Source of the DNA: Hirsutella rhossiliensis | Lineage: Eukaryota; Ascomycota; Sordariomycetes; Hypocreales; Ophiocordycipitaceae | Direction: 5' to 3' | Length of the DNA: 64,000 bases | Assembly (NCBI RefSeq): GCF_020360975.1 | Contig: NW_025408673.1 | Location: forward strand, 992,001 to 1,056,000 | In this document: in pieces, positions 1 through 12,302 of the stretch | How the letters are laid out: every line of letters starts with the position of its first letter | Position numbering within the stretch: position 1 is the first letter of the stretch | The notes under the pieces: generated by a model | Databases searched by the model: none | What the model was told of the DNA's origin: nothing | What the model saw: the letters and a program-made list of their open reading frames with translations, nothing else | Translations under genes and position numbers: made by a program

Positions 1-691
1 TTTTAGGCCTAGGTATTTAGTATTAATAAGAAGGGTAAAATATACCTTTTTTAAAGCTAATTTAAGATATCCTTTATAAAAAGCTCTCTATTAAACTAGA
101 TCTTCTTTACCTTATAGCTAAAGTAGGATTTAATTTAGTTAATAAAGTCTTAGAGGGTAAACTAGTTATACTTACTTAAGTAAGTCTCTAAGAAATAAGG
201 GAAAATTATCCTTAAAAACCTAATTATAAAAAATATTACCTTAATAAAGCTTTTATAGTCCTTAAAGATATTAGTTTAATAGACCTAAATTTCCTTATAT
301 AGCTAGTCTAGCTATAAAAGGGTTTATCTAGAAATTTATCTCTTAGTCTCCCCTTAGCTAGAGTATTTATATTTAATAGTTTTAAGGCCTTTAATTTAAA
401 CGCCCTACTACTAGCCTAGCTAATATAAAGCTAGAGGGCTAAGGTAACTAAGTTATATATATTAAAGAAGACCGTCTCTTTTTATAGTTAACCTATTCCT
501 CTTAGTAGGGAAAGCTAACTTCTTAAAAGGTTCCTTTTTAAGGATAGGTCGGAATTTAAAAATAAATTAACTAAATTTCTCCTTAGTAAGCTTAATTATT
601 TAATTCTTCTAGACTAGCCTTATAGGCTTAGAAGTTATATCTTAGAAGATTCCTTCCTCTTAAAAAAAGCGAAAGGAAATTAAGCTTATTA
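1..691 (-). pseudogene. Copia A pol fragment, integrase region (cut by window edge)
   Basis: This stretch aligns base for base, with many C/T and G/A differences, to about 15214-15911 in copia A1 and 40980-41680 in copia A2. In those copies it is the minus-strand integrase part of the Ty1/copia polyprotein, which would join cDNA to the host chromosome. It is heavily RIP-mutated and has no usable frame. The left side continues outside the window. On the right it stops abruptly at an LTR of copia C, at the point equivalent to the run of A residues near 15910 in A1. The rest of the element is not found on the other side of that LTR. Confidence 0.8.
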
Positions 692-696
692 AAAAT

Positions 697-1392
697 TATA
701 AGAATATACCTTTATATTCTTATTTTACTATTATAAAGAAATAATAGGCATAGGGAGGCTCTATAGAATAAGCTAGTAAAAAGAGGCTCTATAATATAGT
801 CTAAGGGAATAACCCTTAAAGATAAAGACCTCTACTAGATATCTATACCTTCCTTTAGGAAAAGCGGGTTAAGATAAGCCTATCCTAATAAAATAAAATA
901 TATATAAAATACATAAGTTAATTACGAGTAGAACGGATACCCTATTGCCTATTTTAGCCTAGCGGTTGCGAAGATATCCGCGATACGAGAATAGGTAGGG
1001 CATAGAATATTCTAGTTAAATCTACTACTTATACTAAAACCTATAGTCTTACGTTAACTATTACGTTATAATTAGACTACCTACTAAGTTAGGAGGATAT
1101 ACTATAGATAGAGCTTTTTAAGTACTATAGAATATACTAGAAAGCTAACTAATTAGTCTACTAGTAGGCGAGTAATAGTCTATAAAGGATAAAGGATTTC
1201 CCTAGGAGTAGTAGATATAATAAGTAAGTTTATAAGTATCTTTTATAACGCTATTCTTTTAATATATTATTTAGTCCCTTATATACTTATTATAAATTCC
1301 GGACGAAATTCTACCCTATACTCCTTCGACCGATCTTTCTACTTATATTATCGATTACCTAATCCTACGCTTATTACTTATACCTTTTTATA
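697..1392 (+). repeat. LTR of copia C, single copy with mismatched flanks
   Basis: This is a 696-bp LTR matching the two LTRs of copia C (56812-57508 and 59194-59890). It begins tataagaatata and ends in ttttata; comparison with the other copies suggests original ends of the TGTAAG/CTTACA kind. The five bases before it are aaaat and those after it are ccccc, so there is no target duplication. The left flank is copia A integrase and the right flank is gypsy H reverse transcriptase, which are two unrelated elements. Confidence 0.85.
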
Positions 1393-1944
1393 CCCCCCTA
1401 TAGGTTATTAGGATAATAGAATATAAGGCGTAGTAAAGAGCCTTAATTTTAATCTTAAAAGCGATAGAGTAGAAAGTTATCGATATCCTTAAAATTCAAC
1501 TAAAAATAAGAGTCCTTAAAAAAGGGTATAGGCCTTATAAGAACCCCCTTTTCCTTATAATAATAAAAGATAGAGGACTATACTTAATTAATTCTACTAT
1601 ATATATAAATACCGTTATAATAAGAGATATAAACCTACTATAAATATAGATAAGTTTAGTAACTACTTCTTAATATATAAGATCCTTTCCCTCTTAAACC
1701 TTTTTTTAAGCTATAATTAGATCCCTCTTAATATTAAAAGCTATAACTTAACGATATTCGTAATACTTATTAGCCTCTTATATATATATACTCCCTTAAG
1801 GGGCTATAAACTTAGTCGGCTAATTTATAAGGATAATATAAAGAATCCTATAAAACCTTATACTAAATATCTATAAGAATTTCCTCGATAATATAGGTAT
1901 TAAGGGGCCCGATATAACGTATAATAATAAAGAGGTAGTATTAA
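1393..1944 (+). pseudogene. Gypsy H pol, N-terminal half of reverse transcriptase
   Basis: A plus-strand Ty3/gypsy reverse transcriptase frame, interrupted only by TAA and TAG. Visible pieces include GYRPYKNPLFLI, then LYLINS, then IIRDINLL, and near the end FLDNIGIKGP, which corresponds to the family's FLDD-I-KGP active-site block with the second catalytic Asp changed to Asn by a G-to-A change. The frame is cut at its start by the copia C LTR and has no gag or protease upstream. It is interrupted at 1944 by a solo LTR of copia A and continues at 2430. It belongs to the oldest element in the nest. Confidence 0.8.
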
Positions 1945-2429
1945 TATCGCGAAGCGTAGCTTGATTTCGTAGTTCTCGGAGATATCCCTTAGTACGAGGG
2001 ACTAAGGAAGCTAAAAACACCTAGTATAGAGGAAGGAAGAAGGAGCTAAAAAGAGGTATAGAAAGGAGGGTAGGGGCATAAAGGGAAGTAAAAGTAGCGA
2101 TAGCTTCTTATAGAGGTAGCGAGAGATAAGATAGATATACCGGCAACGGCTAGAAAGGAAGGGAAAAACTAGTAAAAAGCTCGGTAGTTAAAAGGATATT
2201 AGTAGCTTCTTTAAGTAAGATCTTCTTTATTAATTAAGATACTAGATAGGTATAAAGAGGGGCGTTAGATAGAGGAAAGAAGGATAATAAAAGCAATATA
2301 ACAATCACTCCCCTACTATAATTACTGCCCCCGTAAGATTTAAATCTCTTTGCCCTACCTATCTAACCCCTTACTTTTAATTTTACCTTCGTGCATTTTT
2401 ATATACTTCTTATATCTCTCTTCGCGAGA
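1945..2429 (-). repeat. Solo LTR of copia A, inverted
   Basis: This 485-bp sequence is the reverse complement of the copia A LTRs at 11833, 17596, 37602 and 49485. Its ends read tatcgcgaag and cttcgcgaga, a near-perfect inverted repeat. It is flanked by a perfect 5-bp duplication attaa (1940-1944 and 2430-2434), and the gypsy H reading frame resumes directly after it. It is therefore a genuine insertion later reduced to one LTR by LTR-LTR recombination. Confidence 0.9.
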
Positions 2430-3743
2430 ATTAAAAGTAAGGAGATTTATCTTTAAATACCTTATTAACCTTAATAAAGTCTTAGTTAACGTTAAACTCT
2501 CCGGTTATATAATTATAGGGGCTAAATTAAAATTCTACTAGTAAGTAACTAAGGTTATTAGTTATATCTATAGAATAAATAAAAGGTGCCTTATAAAAGC
2601 TAAAGTTATTAAGATTAAGGAATAAATAAGATACCTTAATATAATATATATTAAAGCTTTCCTAAGTATTATAGGATACTATTAAATCTAGATTAAATAG
2701 TTCGCTATCTTAGTAAAACCCCTTATAGACCTACTAAAAAAAGAAGTCTATTAAGAGTAAGGAGATAAATAAGTAAAAGTAATAGCTGCCTTTAAGGAAG
2801 CTATTACTAATCTAGTTTTTTTAGTATCCCTTACCGTTAGCCTAGAAAGAGGAGATATTATTTTAATATATAATACTAGTTAACTTAGCTAAGGAGTAGT
2901 CTTAATATAAATCGTCGATAAAAAGAGGCGCCCTATAAGGTTTAAAAGTAAAATATAGTTACTAGTAGAAACTAAATATAATATAATAAAGAGGGAGTAT
3001 AAGGCTATATTAAGTATACTTAAGAGACTAAGTATATACCTATATAGCGTATATTTTATCCTAGAAACTAACGTATAAGTCTTAGTTAATTAACTAAAAG
3101 ATACCCTTAAAGACGTCTTTAAAGCTATAATAACTCGCTAGATAAGCTATATTTTCCTCTTTAACTTTACTATTTAATACGTTAAAGGTAAGAAGAATAG
3201 TATAGCCGATAGACTCTTAAGAAAGCCTAAAAGACCTTTTAATATATTAAATAGGGAAATAGAAGGTAATATTAAAGAGTTTATAGACTTTTACTTAAAT
3301 ATAGTATAAGAGACTAAGCTATAAAGGGACTACTTAAAGGAATTAAGAATCATTATAGACTTCTTTTAAACGTTAAAATCGCTAGAGGGCCTTTTTAAAT
3401 AAGACTATAGGAAGCTATACTTAAAGAGTTTAAATTTCTACGTTAAAGATTAAAAGCTTTAGTAACTCCCTAGGAAGGAAGAAAAAGGACCTATATTAGT
3501 TATAGATAACCTAAAAGAATAAAAAAGGATTATTATAAAGTACTACCTATAAATAGGATATAAAGAATAATAAGTTATATATATATTTATAAGGAATATA
3601 TATTAGTAAGCTAGCCTTTAAAACGATATTTATAGTATAATCTCTTCCTATAAAGAATACTAATACTTTACGACTAAGAGACCTTAGGAAGTTATAACCG
3701 CGACCGCGCTTAGCTACCTTATAAGTAAAATTTACTTTAATAG
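2430..3743 (+). pseudogene. Gypsy H pol, end of reverse transcriptase, RNase H, start of integrase
   Basis: Continues the frame broken by the solo LTR. From about 2445 it reads FKYLINLNKVLVNVKLSGY, the reverse transcriptase thumb region. Next come the RNase H domain (about 2860-3230, with LVETKYNIIKREYKAIL and the end motif NSIADRLLRKPKRP, family form ADGLSRRP) and the start of the integrase. Stops are only TAA and TAG. Gypsy D is inserted at 3743 with duplication aatag, and the H frame resumes at about 35425. RNase H would remove RNA from the RNA:cDNA hybrid during reverse transcription. Confidence 0.8.
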
Positions 3744-4000
3744 TATAAGAGCGCTACTAAGAGGTATAGGCTAATAAAGCACTTAGGTATATAGTACTAA
3801 TATATTAGTAGGGTATTAGTAGGGAATCGTGCCTACCTTACTTATATATTATAGACTACTCGCTATTCTAATAAAAAAGAAAAAACCCTTCTTCTTATAA
3901 GCTTTAGTTTTATAATAAGGAGAATATAATATATATAGTATAATGCCTCTAGCTATCTTTACTACCTAACTAATTATACCGTAATATATACTCCCTTATA
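3744..4000 (+). repeat. 5' LTR of gypsy D
   Basis: 257 bp, the same length as the partner at 35168-35424, with inverted ends tataag and cttata. It contains the element's promoter by analogy with other LTRs. Differences between the two copies are mostly C/T and G/A. Confidence 0.9.
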
Positions 4001-4139
4001 ATTTCTAAAGCTTCCCCTTTTAGTTACTTAATAGAGATAGCTACTTAAAGAAGACTATATAACGCTCTTATAGCGCGATATAGTAGTTAACTAGTCGAGG
4101 CCTCTTTATTATATATATTAAGTATCTATTTAAGAGATA

Positions 4140-5250
4140 AAGAATAGGAAGATATATCCTCGGAATAGACCCTTACTATAGATAGCGTTATAACTATATC
4201 GAAGATATCGCTACCTATAGGCATAAGATAACCGTCTTATAAGGAAAAGCTTATAGCTTTATAAGCGTAGGTTAAGGAGCTAGAGGAAACGAAACGCTTA
4301 TATAATCGCGTTATATAATTAAAAGAGAAAATTATTAAACGCGCCGGTGCTATCGCTATCTATTTAGGGAAGCGTCGATAGTCCTACTCCCTTAAATTAA
4401 ATAGTAGTTACGCGGGCGAGGTTAAGATTAAAAATATCGCTTAATTATCTTAACCTACTAATATATAGAAATATCTAGACTAAACTTACGATCTAGAGGA
4501 TGCCTTTAAGGTAGCGCCTAGATATTTTTATCGCGATAAAACGAAGATCCTTTATATAGTAGATTATATATATAGCGACTATAAAGTAAGATAGCGCTAA
4601 TACCTTAAAGAATAGACGCCGATCGACTAGACTAAATATAGTATAGATTAAGTATACTTTAAAGAATAGATACTTATCTTAATTAAGGATACTATAAATA
4701 GGGAGATACTATTAGCGATATAATTAAAGGAGGCTCGCTAATAAGAAAGCTAGTCCCCCTTAGAGTTTAGCTTATACCTTAACTCCTTAGAGAGGTATTT
4801 TAAACGCTTATTAAAAAAGGCGCGTGCTCTTACGTTTTTCGCTAAGTTAAAGCTATAACTTTAAGACTAAATTAACCTTTACTTAATACCTATTTATACC
4901 TATTAATAAGAAGAGCTTATATAAGTCGCCTAATAATATTAAGATACTACTATTAATAAGAGGCGATATATTAATACTACTTTTACCTTTAAAGGAACTA
5001 AGAATAGAAATAGTACTATACTTTAAGGTAGTATATATAGGGGAAGGAATTAAAGAGGCTAATAAACTAGGCCGAAATATTAAGGAAATACTACCGATTC
5101 GACTAATACTTAGTAAGCTAGTAATATACCTACTAAGGGCTAAACTAAGGAACGTTATTAAGAAAGAGGATCTTTTACTTAATTAGGAATTATATATTTC
5201 TAATATAATAAGCTAGAATACCTATTTATAGAATATACTAACTCTTTAAA
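4140..5250 (+). pseudogene. Gypsy D gag
   Basis: A RIP-broken plus-strand frame in the place of gag, directly after the LTR and leader. Around 4500-4850 it reads a capsid-like region (VAPRYFYRDKTKIL, then LEFSLYLNSLERYFKR). After that comes a T/N/Q-rich linker. Near 5185-5240 there is a knuckle-like run YFQYNKLEYLFIEY that fits CX2CX4HX4C with each Cys, and the His, read as Tyr after C-to-T or G-to-A change. Gag would form the virus-like particle shell and bind RNA. The exact start is not visible, because ATG codons are mostly ATA here. About 140 bases of leader (4001-4140) hold no gene. Confidence 0.65.
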
Positions 5251-8200
5251 AGTAAAAACCTTAGTAAAGACTCTTAGACTTAATACTATAAGATAGGAAA
5301 AAGGTAAGATATTAAGGTAAACGCCTCTCTCTTAGTAAGCTTAATACTTATAGGATAGTTACTTAAAACTCCTATAATAATATTAAGGCGAAACCCTACT
5401 TAAGTCCCTATATACTAAGATACTTATAGTACCGTTAACCTTATAAATATATACTTTACTTAATAATAGGGATTACTATAAGTAGCGCTATTATACCCTA
5501 AGTTATTAGGGCTTAATAATAGTAAAGTATAGGAGTATAAAGTATAGTTAGTACTACTTTAAATAATAAATATAAGAGGTACTAAAAAGATAATTACTTA
5601 TTTTTATATTAGTACTAATAAGTTAACGCTAAATAATTAAGTATTAATCCTTTTATTAGTTACTACCTTAAAAGATAAATATATTTATATTATCTTATAG
5701 AAACGATAGTAGTAGTTTAAGTATTAACTGAGTAGTAAAACCTTATAAAACTCTTATAGATTCCTTTAAGAATATAAGAACGAAGTAAGGGTATATATAA
5801 TAGTACTTAACCTAGAGCTAATCCCGCTATTAAATAAAGATAAAGATAAAGGGATTCTATAAAAAGAATAGGCCGAAATCCTACTAACTCTTTACTAGTT
5901 TAAAGATACTTTCTTAGCTAATAAATCTAACTTACTACTAGCTAGAAAAGGAATAGATTACTTAATTAATTTAATCCTTAATATAGAACCCCCTTATAGA
6001 CCGATTTACCTTTTATTATAAAGGGAACTCTAAGTATTACTCGACTAAATCTAAGACGCGATAAAAAGGAAAATAATCTAAGAGTTAAAGAGCTTAGCTA
6101 AGGCGCTTATCCTTTTTATTTTAAAAGAAGATAGCACCTTACGGCTATATATAGACTACTAAGGACTTAACTAGGTTATATAAAAGAATCGGTACCTTTT
6201 ACCCTTTATTTTAGAGATTATTAACTACTATTAAGGAGCTAAGTATTTTTCTAAGATTAATATATAGAATACGTATTAATATATTTAAATTTAAAAAGGA
6301 GATAAATAAAAGACCGCTTTCTAAACGCGTTATAGATATTTCGAATACCTAGTAATGCCCTTTAGACTTACTAACGTACTAGCTATATTTTAGAGCTATA
6401 TTTATTAAGCGCTTAAAGGGCTTATAGATATAATTTATATAGTCTACCTTAACGATATCCTTATATACTTTAAGATAAGAGAAGAATATACTAAATACTT
6501 AAGATAAGTAATAGAAAGACTTAGCGCTATAAAGCTCTATATAAAACTATTAAAGTATACTTTTTATTAATAGTTAATTAAGTTCCTTAGGTTTATTTTA
6601 TCTATTAATAGGGTATTAATAAACCCTTAATAAGTAAAGGTAATAGCCTAATAGCCTAAACCTATAACCTACTATAATATTTAGGTTTTCCTTAGGTTCT
6701 ATAATTTTTACTAACGATTTATATATAGGTACTTTATAGTTATAGCGCCCTTAACTATACTATTAAAAGGGAGTAAGAATAAGAAGAAGCTAAGGAGTAT
6801 AGAGCTAAACCTTATTAAATAGGTAGCGTTTTAAGCTCTTAAGGATGCTTTTTAAGGAGCCTTACTCCTTTAATATTATAATCTAAAAAGACGTATTTAT
6901 ATCGAAATAAATATATTATAATTTATAATAGTAAGAATTATCTCTTAACTTAATAATAAAGGGCGTTACTATCTAATTATATTCTAGTTAAGGAAGTTTA
7001 CTAGAGCCGAACTTAATTATAGTATTTTAAACTAAGAACTATTTACTATTATTAAGTTATTTAAATACTAGTAATATTATATTAAAGGGGCAGCGTATAA
7101 AGTAAAGGTATTATTAAACTACTATAACCTTTAGACGTTTATACGCTAGACCTCCTTAAATAGGAGGTAAGTAAGATAGTATATATATTTAGTACTATTT
7201 AACTTTACGATTAAGTATTATATAGGTAAATTAAACCTAGCGGACGCGCTATTAAAAATACCTAGATATAAAGGTAAGAAGCCCTTATCTATAGAACTAT
7301 TACTAAAGCTATAAGCGGAGCTAGCTACTATTAATACTATATTTATATAGAGAAATAATAAGGCGTTTTTATAAATAAAGAGATACTTAACCTTAAGTTA
7401 ATATAAGTATAGTAAAGCGCCTTTATATAAGGAAAATATATAAGCTTATCTATAGTAAAACTATAATAATTTAAGCGCGAGACCTAAATAATTAGCCGAT
7501 TAAGCTAAAAAGAAAGCTAGTTATAAATAGTTACTCTTAAGGAAGACTATTAAAGAAGCGGCCTACTATATAAAGGTTTATATAGTAGAAGTTTTAAAAC
7601 CGTTACTAGAGTTATTAAAACGCACTTAGTCGGTTAACGTAGCGATTAGTAGGCTAAAAGAAACTAAAGACTTCTTAAAAGGGAAGGGTTTTTAATTAGT
7701 ATACCTAGATAGACTACTACTATAAAAGGGTTATATTATAATACCTTTAAGGGTAGCCTTATAGTAAGAGTTAATATAGCTCTTTTATAACGATCTATTA
7801 ATAAGATACTTTAGCTCTTAATATACTAACGAACTATTAATAAGGAACTTTTACTAAGATAGAATAATAAAAGATATAAATAAATATATTTAATTATACT
7901 TAGTATATTAAGGTATAGTATCTAAGAGGCATCGCCCTTATAGTACTATATAATCGTTACTATATCCTATATAACTATAAGAAGAATTATTAATAAACTT
8001 TACTATAAGTCTACCTAAAGTATAGTATAATAGATAAGACGCTAATATAATCCTAGTAATTATAGACCGATATACTAAGTATTACCTCTTCTTTTTTATC
8101 TTTAAGATAATAATAGCTCTAAAGCTAGTAAAATTATTCTATTACTAAGTTAAATTAGTATATAGACCTTTAAAAGGTATTATCTTAGATAAAGGGTCTT

Positions 8201-8851
8201 TATTTATAAGTAAGTTTTAGTTAGATCTTTATTTTATTTTATAAGTAAAATATAGGCTATCGATAGTATTTTACTTATAAACTAATAGGTAAATAAAATA
8301 AATAAACTAAGCTATATAGTACTACTTAAGATACTTTACTAACTTAGAATAAACTAATTAAGTATTACTCTTATATATTACTTAATTTATATATAATAAT
8401 ATAAAGAACGCGATAACTAGGTTATTACTTAATAAAGCGTTAATAAGTTACTAACTAAACTTTTATATTAATACTAAGGATAATATTATTTAAAGGGGAG
8501 TACCTAAAGTAAGAGTAAGAGTTACTAGGCTATAAGAGCTATAAAAGAGGCTTAAGGAATACTAAAGAAAAGCTATTAAATCGTAAGTAAAATACTATAA
8601 TTTAAGGCACTAACCGTTTATATTAAAAGTAAGAGGCTTTATAGTACTATCGATAAAGAACTTACGCTTTAAGGATAAAAAAAGAAAACTCTTACCTAAG
8701 TATATTAAATTATTTTAGGTCCTATAAGCTATTAGAAAGTAAGTATATTATCTTATACTCCTAGAAAAGTACTTATACTTTTATAACGTTTTCTATATTA
8801 GTCTCTTAGAGCTATAAAAGGAGAGAAAAGGCACTTATAAAGATAGCGAAA
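5250..8851 (+). pseudogene. Gypsy D pol (protease, RT, RNase H, integrase)
   Basis: One long degenerate plus-strand frame with TAA/TAG stops only. A protease-like region spans about 5290-5700. The reverse transcriptase covers about 5980-6600 and includes KEDSTLRLYIDY, GAKYFSKINI, KTAFQTRYRYFEYLVMPF and the active-site block VYLNDILIY (6442-6468; family form YLDD, first Asp now Asn). RNase H follows (about 6890-7290). The integrase core runs about 7960-8400, with ILVIVDRYTKYYLFF and GIISDKGSLFISKF, which carry D residues of the DDE triad. The frame is split at 8851 by E1, and the chromodomain follows at 32748. This is a classic Tf1/sushi-like fungal chromovirus pol. Confidence 0.88.
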
Positions 8852-9308
8852 TATAATAATTAGTATTATTCTTAAGGGATAAACCTATTAAGGGGTTTAT
8901 ATTAGTAGATATAATAAAGCGTAGTCTAAGTAATAATAAGTATATTATATTAGTAATAAGTTAAAGGTTATAGGCTATAGACTATAACTAAGTAATTAGA
9001 ATTAAAGATAGAATCGTAATAAAGATTTATAATATATTAAAAGCTAGAGAGCTATTTATTTAAAGGAGTAAAAGTAGGTAGCTATATATACCTATAGAGA
9101 CTATCCTTAGATTATAGGCCTAGCTATAATCCCTAACGTTAGATCGTATAAGAGTATAGTAATCCTATTAATCCTAGATTACTTAGATCTCTATAATCCC
9201 CTCGATCCTATATTTATTAGATAGTCCTACTAACTATTTATCCGTTTAAACCGTATTATATACTTAACGTAGTCGGCCGTTAGCGGCCTAGTAGCTATAG
9301 TCGTAATA
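8852..9308 (-). repeat. 3' LTR of gypsy E1
   Basis: 457 bp, beginning tataataa and ending gtcgtaata. It matches the split right-hand LTR along its full length. The sequence near 9200-9308 matches 32638-32742 and carries the gtcggccgttagcggc motif, an imperfect palindrome. Confidence 0.9.
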
Positions 9309-9444
9309 TAATATCTCCCTTCCATTTAGTCTTATCTATAAGACCTACTATAGCTACCTTAGCCGCTATATATAAATATACCCTTATCGCGTTATATATA
9401 AGTATATCGTTCCTTATTTCTTTATCTTTTTAGGATATACTACT
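9309..9444 (+). promoter_or_regulatory. Putative antisense promoter inside E1, next to 3' LTR
   Basis: A plus-strand TATA-like run (tatatataaatata at about 9366-9380) is followed by a pyrimidine-rich tract with cttatttctttatctttt near 9415-9432, then by the start of a plus-strand frame. The same segment is strongly conserved in E2 (50546-50690). Fungal promoters often show a TATA box followed by a CT-rich stretch before the start codon. Activity is inferred. Confidence 0.55.
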
Positions 9445-10185
9445 AATAGTATATTTAATTATATACTAAAAATTCGTTCCTAAAAAGCCTCTAAGCGCGC
9501 TGCTCTTACTAAATATATCGACTTAAGTAGAGATCCTACTAATATACTATATACTTAATACTTTAAAGCAAAGAAAACGAATTATTAGATAGCTAAAGAT
9601 TCTTCGCGCTATAATAATTATATTACTAGTAGTCATCCTTATTATAATAGTATTTTAGTAGCCTCTTCTTATAAGTATCTTTTTATTCTTTCTATATATA
9701 GTAGCTAACGTATTTCTTTTAGTAACTAAATTATTAGTAGAGTAGTATAGGCTATATTTTAAAGAGGAGGAAGCTAAGGAAGCTTTATTAAAGCTTTAGG
9801 TATAGCTTATAAACCTTTAGTCGTAAATATCTATTACTGTTAATCGTTTAGCTTATATCTAAAAGATTCGGAATTATATAAAGGAAAAGAGTTCTAAGTT
9901 ATTTCGTTATAGTATCTAAGAAGTAGATACTAAGGATAGTATTTTACCTACGCTTAATATATATAAGTATTAGGTAGTAAATAACTTATAATCGTTAGGC
10001 GTTCTTAATAAAGCGAATTAATCCTTATTTAGTATTAGTAAGGAGTTTATAGATCTTAGTCCTTTAATCCCCCTTAAACCTTTTAGTAAAATTATTAAAG
10101 TAAAGAGCTATAGTAGGTTAAGTACTTAAGTAGTTCCTAGGTATTTTCCTTTAGTCTATATCCCTTTTACTTAATAAGGTATTCT
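9445..10185 (+). pseudogene. Antisense accessory gene of gypsy E1 (coiled-coil protein)
   Basis: A plus-strand frame opposite to pol, of about 245 codons, with TAA/TAG stops only and one apparent frameshift between 9700 and 9764. The first part holds a cluster reading SSRYNNYITSSHPYYNS (about 9600-9650) that could be a zinc-binding Cys cluster with Cys read as Tyr. The second part (from 9764) starts KEEEAKEALLKL and has heptad-like spacing, so a coiled coil is likely. It ends in SYSRLST then VVPRYFPLVYIPFT, overlapping the end of pol on the other strand. E2 has a gene of the same layout with a different body. I do not recognise the family and infer no function. Confidence 0.6.
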
Positions 10186-11832
10186 TATTACTAACCTTAT
10201 TTTCTTATATCTAGTATTTATTCTACTTTATATTCTTAATTATTATTAACTTTAAATTTTTCCTATAGTTTAGCGTTTTATAGCGCTAGTTTTAATAATA
10301 AGATATAAAATATTAGGTATATCTATATTAGTATTAGTAGCGTAAGTTTATAATTAACTTTTAAAATAGTTTTCTTAACCTTAAACGGTCTAAGTTTCTT
10401 AAAGTCTAATTTATTACTTAGTTATTTTATTTTAATATTTCGTTATATAAGGTAGACTATATCTCCTTCTTAAAAGATTAGTCCCTATAATCTTTTCCGA
10501 TTATAGTAAGTAGATATTCGTTCTTTAATAAATTAAAGTTCTCGTTATATTTCTTTATATAATTTTCGTAGCTAATCTACTTATAGTATCGCTCGTTCTA
10601 CTTATAGTCCTTATTAAGTAACCTTAAATACTTCTAGGTTATATCTATAATTAGCGTATACTAGTAAGAGCTTAGTTATTTCTATAACTAAGCTATTATA
10701 AGCTAGTTATACTATTAGTAGCTATTTAACTTAATTGTTTTATTTATAGCTAATATAGTATTATAAATATTATTTAAGCGTTTAGTTAAGTCGTTCCGTT
10801 TATCTATCTATTTATAAGTAATAAGCTATACTAAGCTTATATTTCGTCCCTAAATATACTATAAGAGCTTACTTAATTTTAGCTATAAATATACTTCCTT
10901 TATTTAAGACAATCTTATTTAATAGTCTATAATTACTAATAATAGTTTATAGGAATATATATACTAGCTCCTTTATATTACTTACTTCTTTATATAGTAA
11001 GAAGTATTTATACTTTATTAGTTGATCGGTAATAATAAATATACTATTATACTTAACGTTAGTTATAGGTTCTTTTAATAGTAGTAGCTTTATAATATAG
11101 TCGAAAGCTATCGAATCCTATAGTTTCTTTAGTATTAGTAGCGGTTATAATTCTCTATATAGTTTATATTATTTAGCTTTACTTTATATATAAAGTTTAT
11201 ATTCTTTAATAACTTATTATACTACTTCTTTAAGCTATAAGAAGTTATATTATTATTTAATCCGGTTTATTATTCTTTAGATTCCTTAGTATCTATATAT
11301 TAAATATTTATATATATCTTATATAACTTTATCTTATAATTCTAAGGGTATTTAGATTTTATTTTTATATATTAAAACTTCTAAATATTCTATATTATAT
11401 CCGTTTAATACTTTATATTCTTTTATCTATTTTAGGATCTTTTAATATATTGAGTTATTAGGTTATACTTTAAATATTATATTTAGCTACTATTACTAGT
11501 AGTTCCCGTTTTCGTTAATTTCTAAGAGGTATCCTTTTACTATAAGTGCCCTTATATTATAGTTACTTTATCGACTAAGGGTATTAGCTCGACCGTTTTC
11601 TATTCCTTTTCTATAGATTATTTTATAGTTAAATTCTAATAAGTATTCGGCCTGTTAAATCTATTATCTATTTAACTATTATATTATTATAAAGTATAAG
11701 ATATTCTTATAATCTATATAGACCTTAACTTTATACTTACTTTTAAGAAGGTAGTATTAAAATTCCTTAAAAGCTTAAATAATTATAAGGAATTCTTTAT
11801 CGTAGATAGGGTATTTAAGTTCTACGCTATAT
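9900..11832 (-). pseudogene. Gypsy E1 pol, 3' half (RNase H to integrase C-terminus)
   Basis: Minus-strand continuation of the E1 pol from across the A1 insertion. It aligns throughout with E2 at about 51100-52995. It lies 3' of the reverse transcriptase and reaches the 3' end of pol, so it should hold part of RNase H, the integrase and any chromodomain. The last part overlaps the antisense gene on the plus strand. The break at 11832 is the A1 insertion point, and E2 shows the empty site (gctatatagc near 53000). All frames are RIP-broken, and the domain borders are approximate. Confidence 0.7.
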
Positions 11833-12290
11833 TCTCGCGAAGAGAGATACGAGAAGTATATATAAAATGCACGAAGGTGAAATTAAAAGTAAGGGGTCGG
11901 ATAGGCAGGGCAGAGGGATTTAATTCTTATAGGAGCAGCAATAAAGGTAGGGGAGTAATTATTATATTGCCTTAATTATCCTTCTTTCCTCTATCTAACG
12001 CCCCTATTTATACCCGTCTAGCATCTTAATTAATAAAGAAGATCCTGCTTAAAGAAGCTACTAATGTCCTTTTAACTACTAAGCTTTTTGCCGGTTTTTT
12101 CCTTCCTTTGCAGCCGTTTCCGTTATATCCGTCTTATCTCTCGCTACTTTATGCTTTCCCTTATGCCCCCACCCTCCTTTCTGCACCTCTTCTCGGCTCC
12201 TTCTTCTATACCGGGTGTTTTTAGCTTCCTTAGTCCCTCTTACTAAGGGATATCCTCGAGAACTACGAAATCAGGCCACGCTTCGCGATA
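11833..12290 (-). repeat. 3' LTR of copia A1
   Basis: 458 bp with long inverted ends (tctcgcgaag and cttcgcgata). On the coding strand it is preceded by a purine run just inside (12291-12302, read as taagggggta), the likely polypurine tract that primes plus-strand DNA. Confidence 0.88.
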
Positions 12291-12302
12291 TACCCCCTTA
12301 GC

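Noticed and set aside
2350..2541. Open frame of 63 codons across the solo LTR edge
   Set aside because: It starts inside the LTR of copia A and runs into gypsy H pol. Only the second half is pol, and the fusion is an accident of the insertion.
8852..9308. Host promoter or gene fragment
   Set aside because: It matches the E1 5' LTR along its whole length, so it is an LTR.
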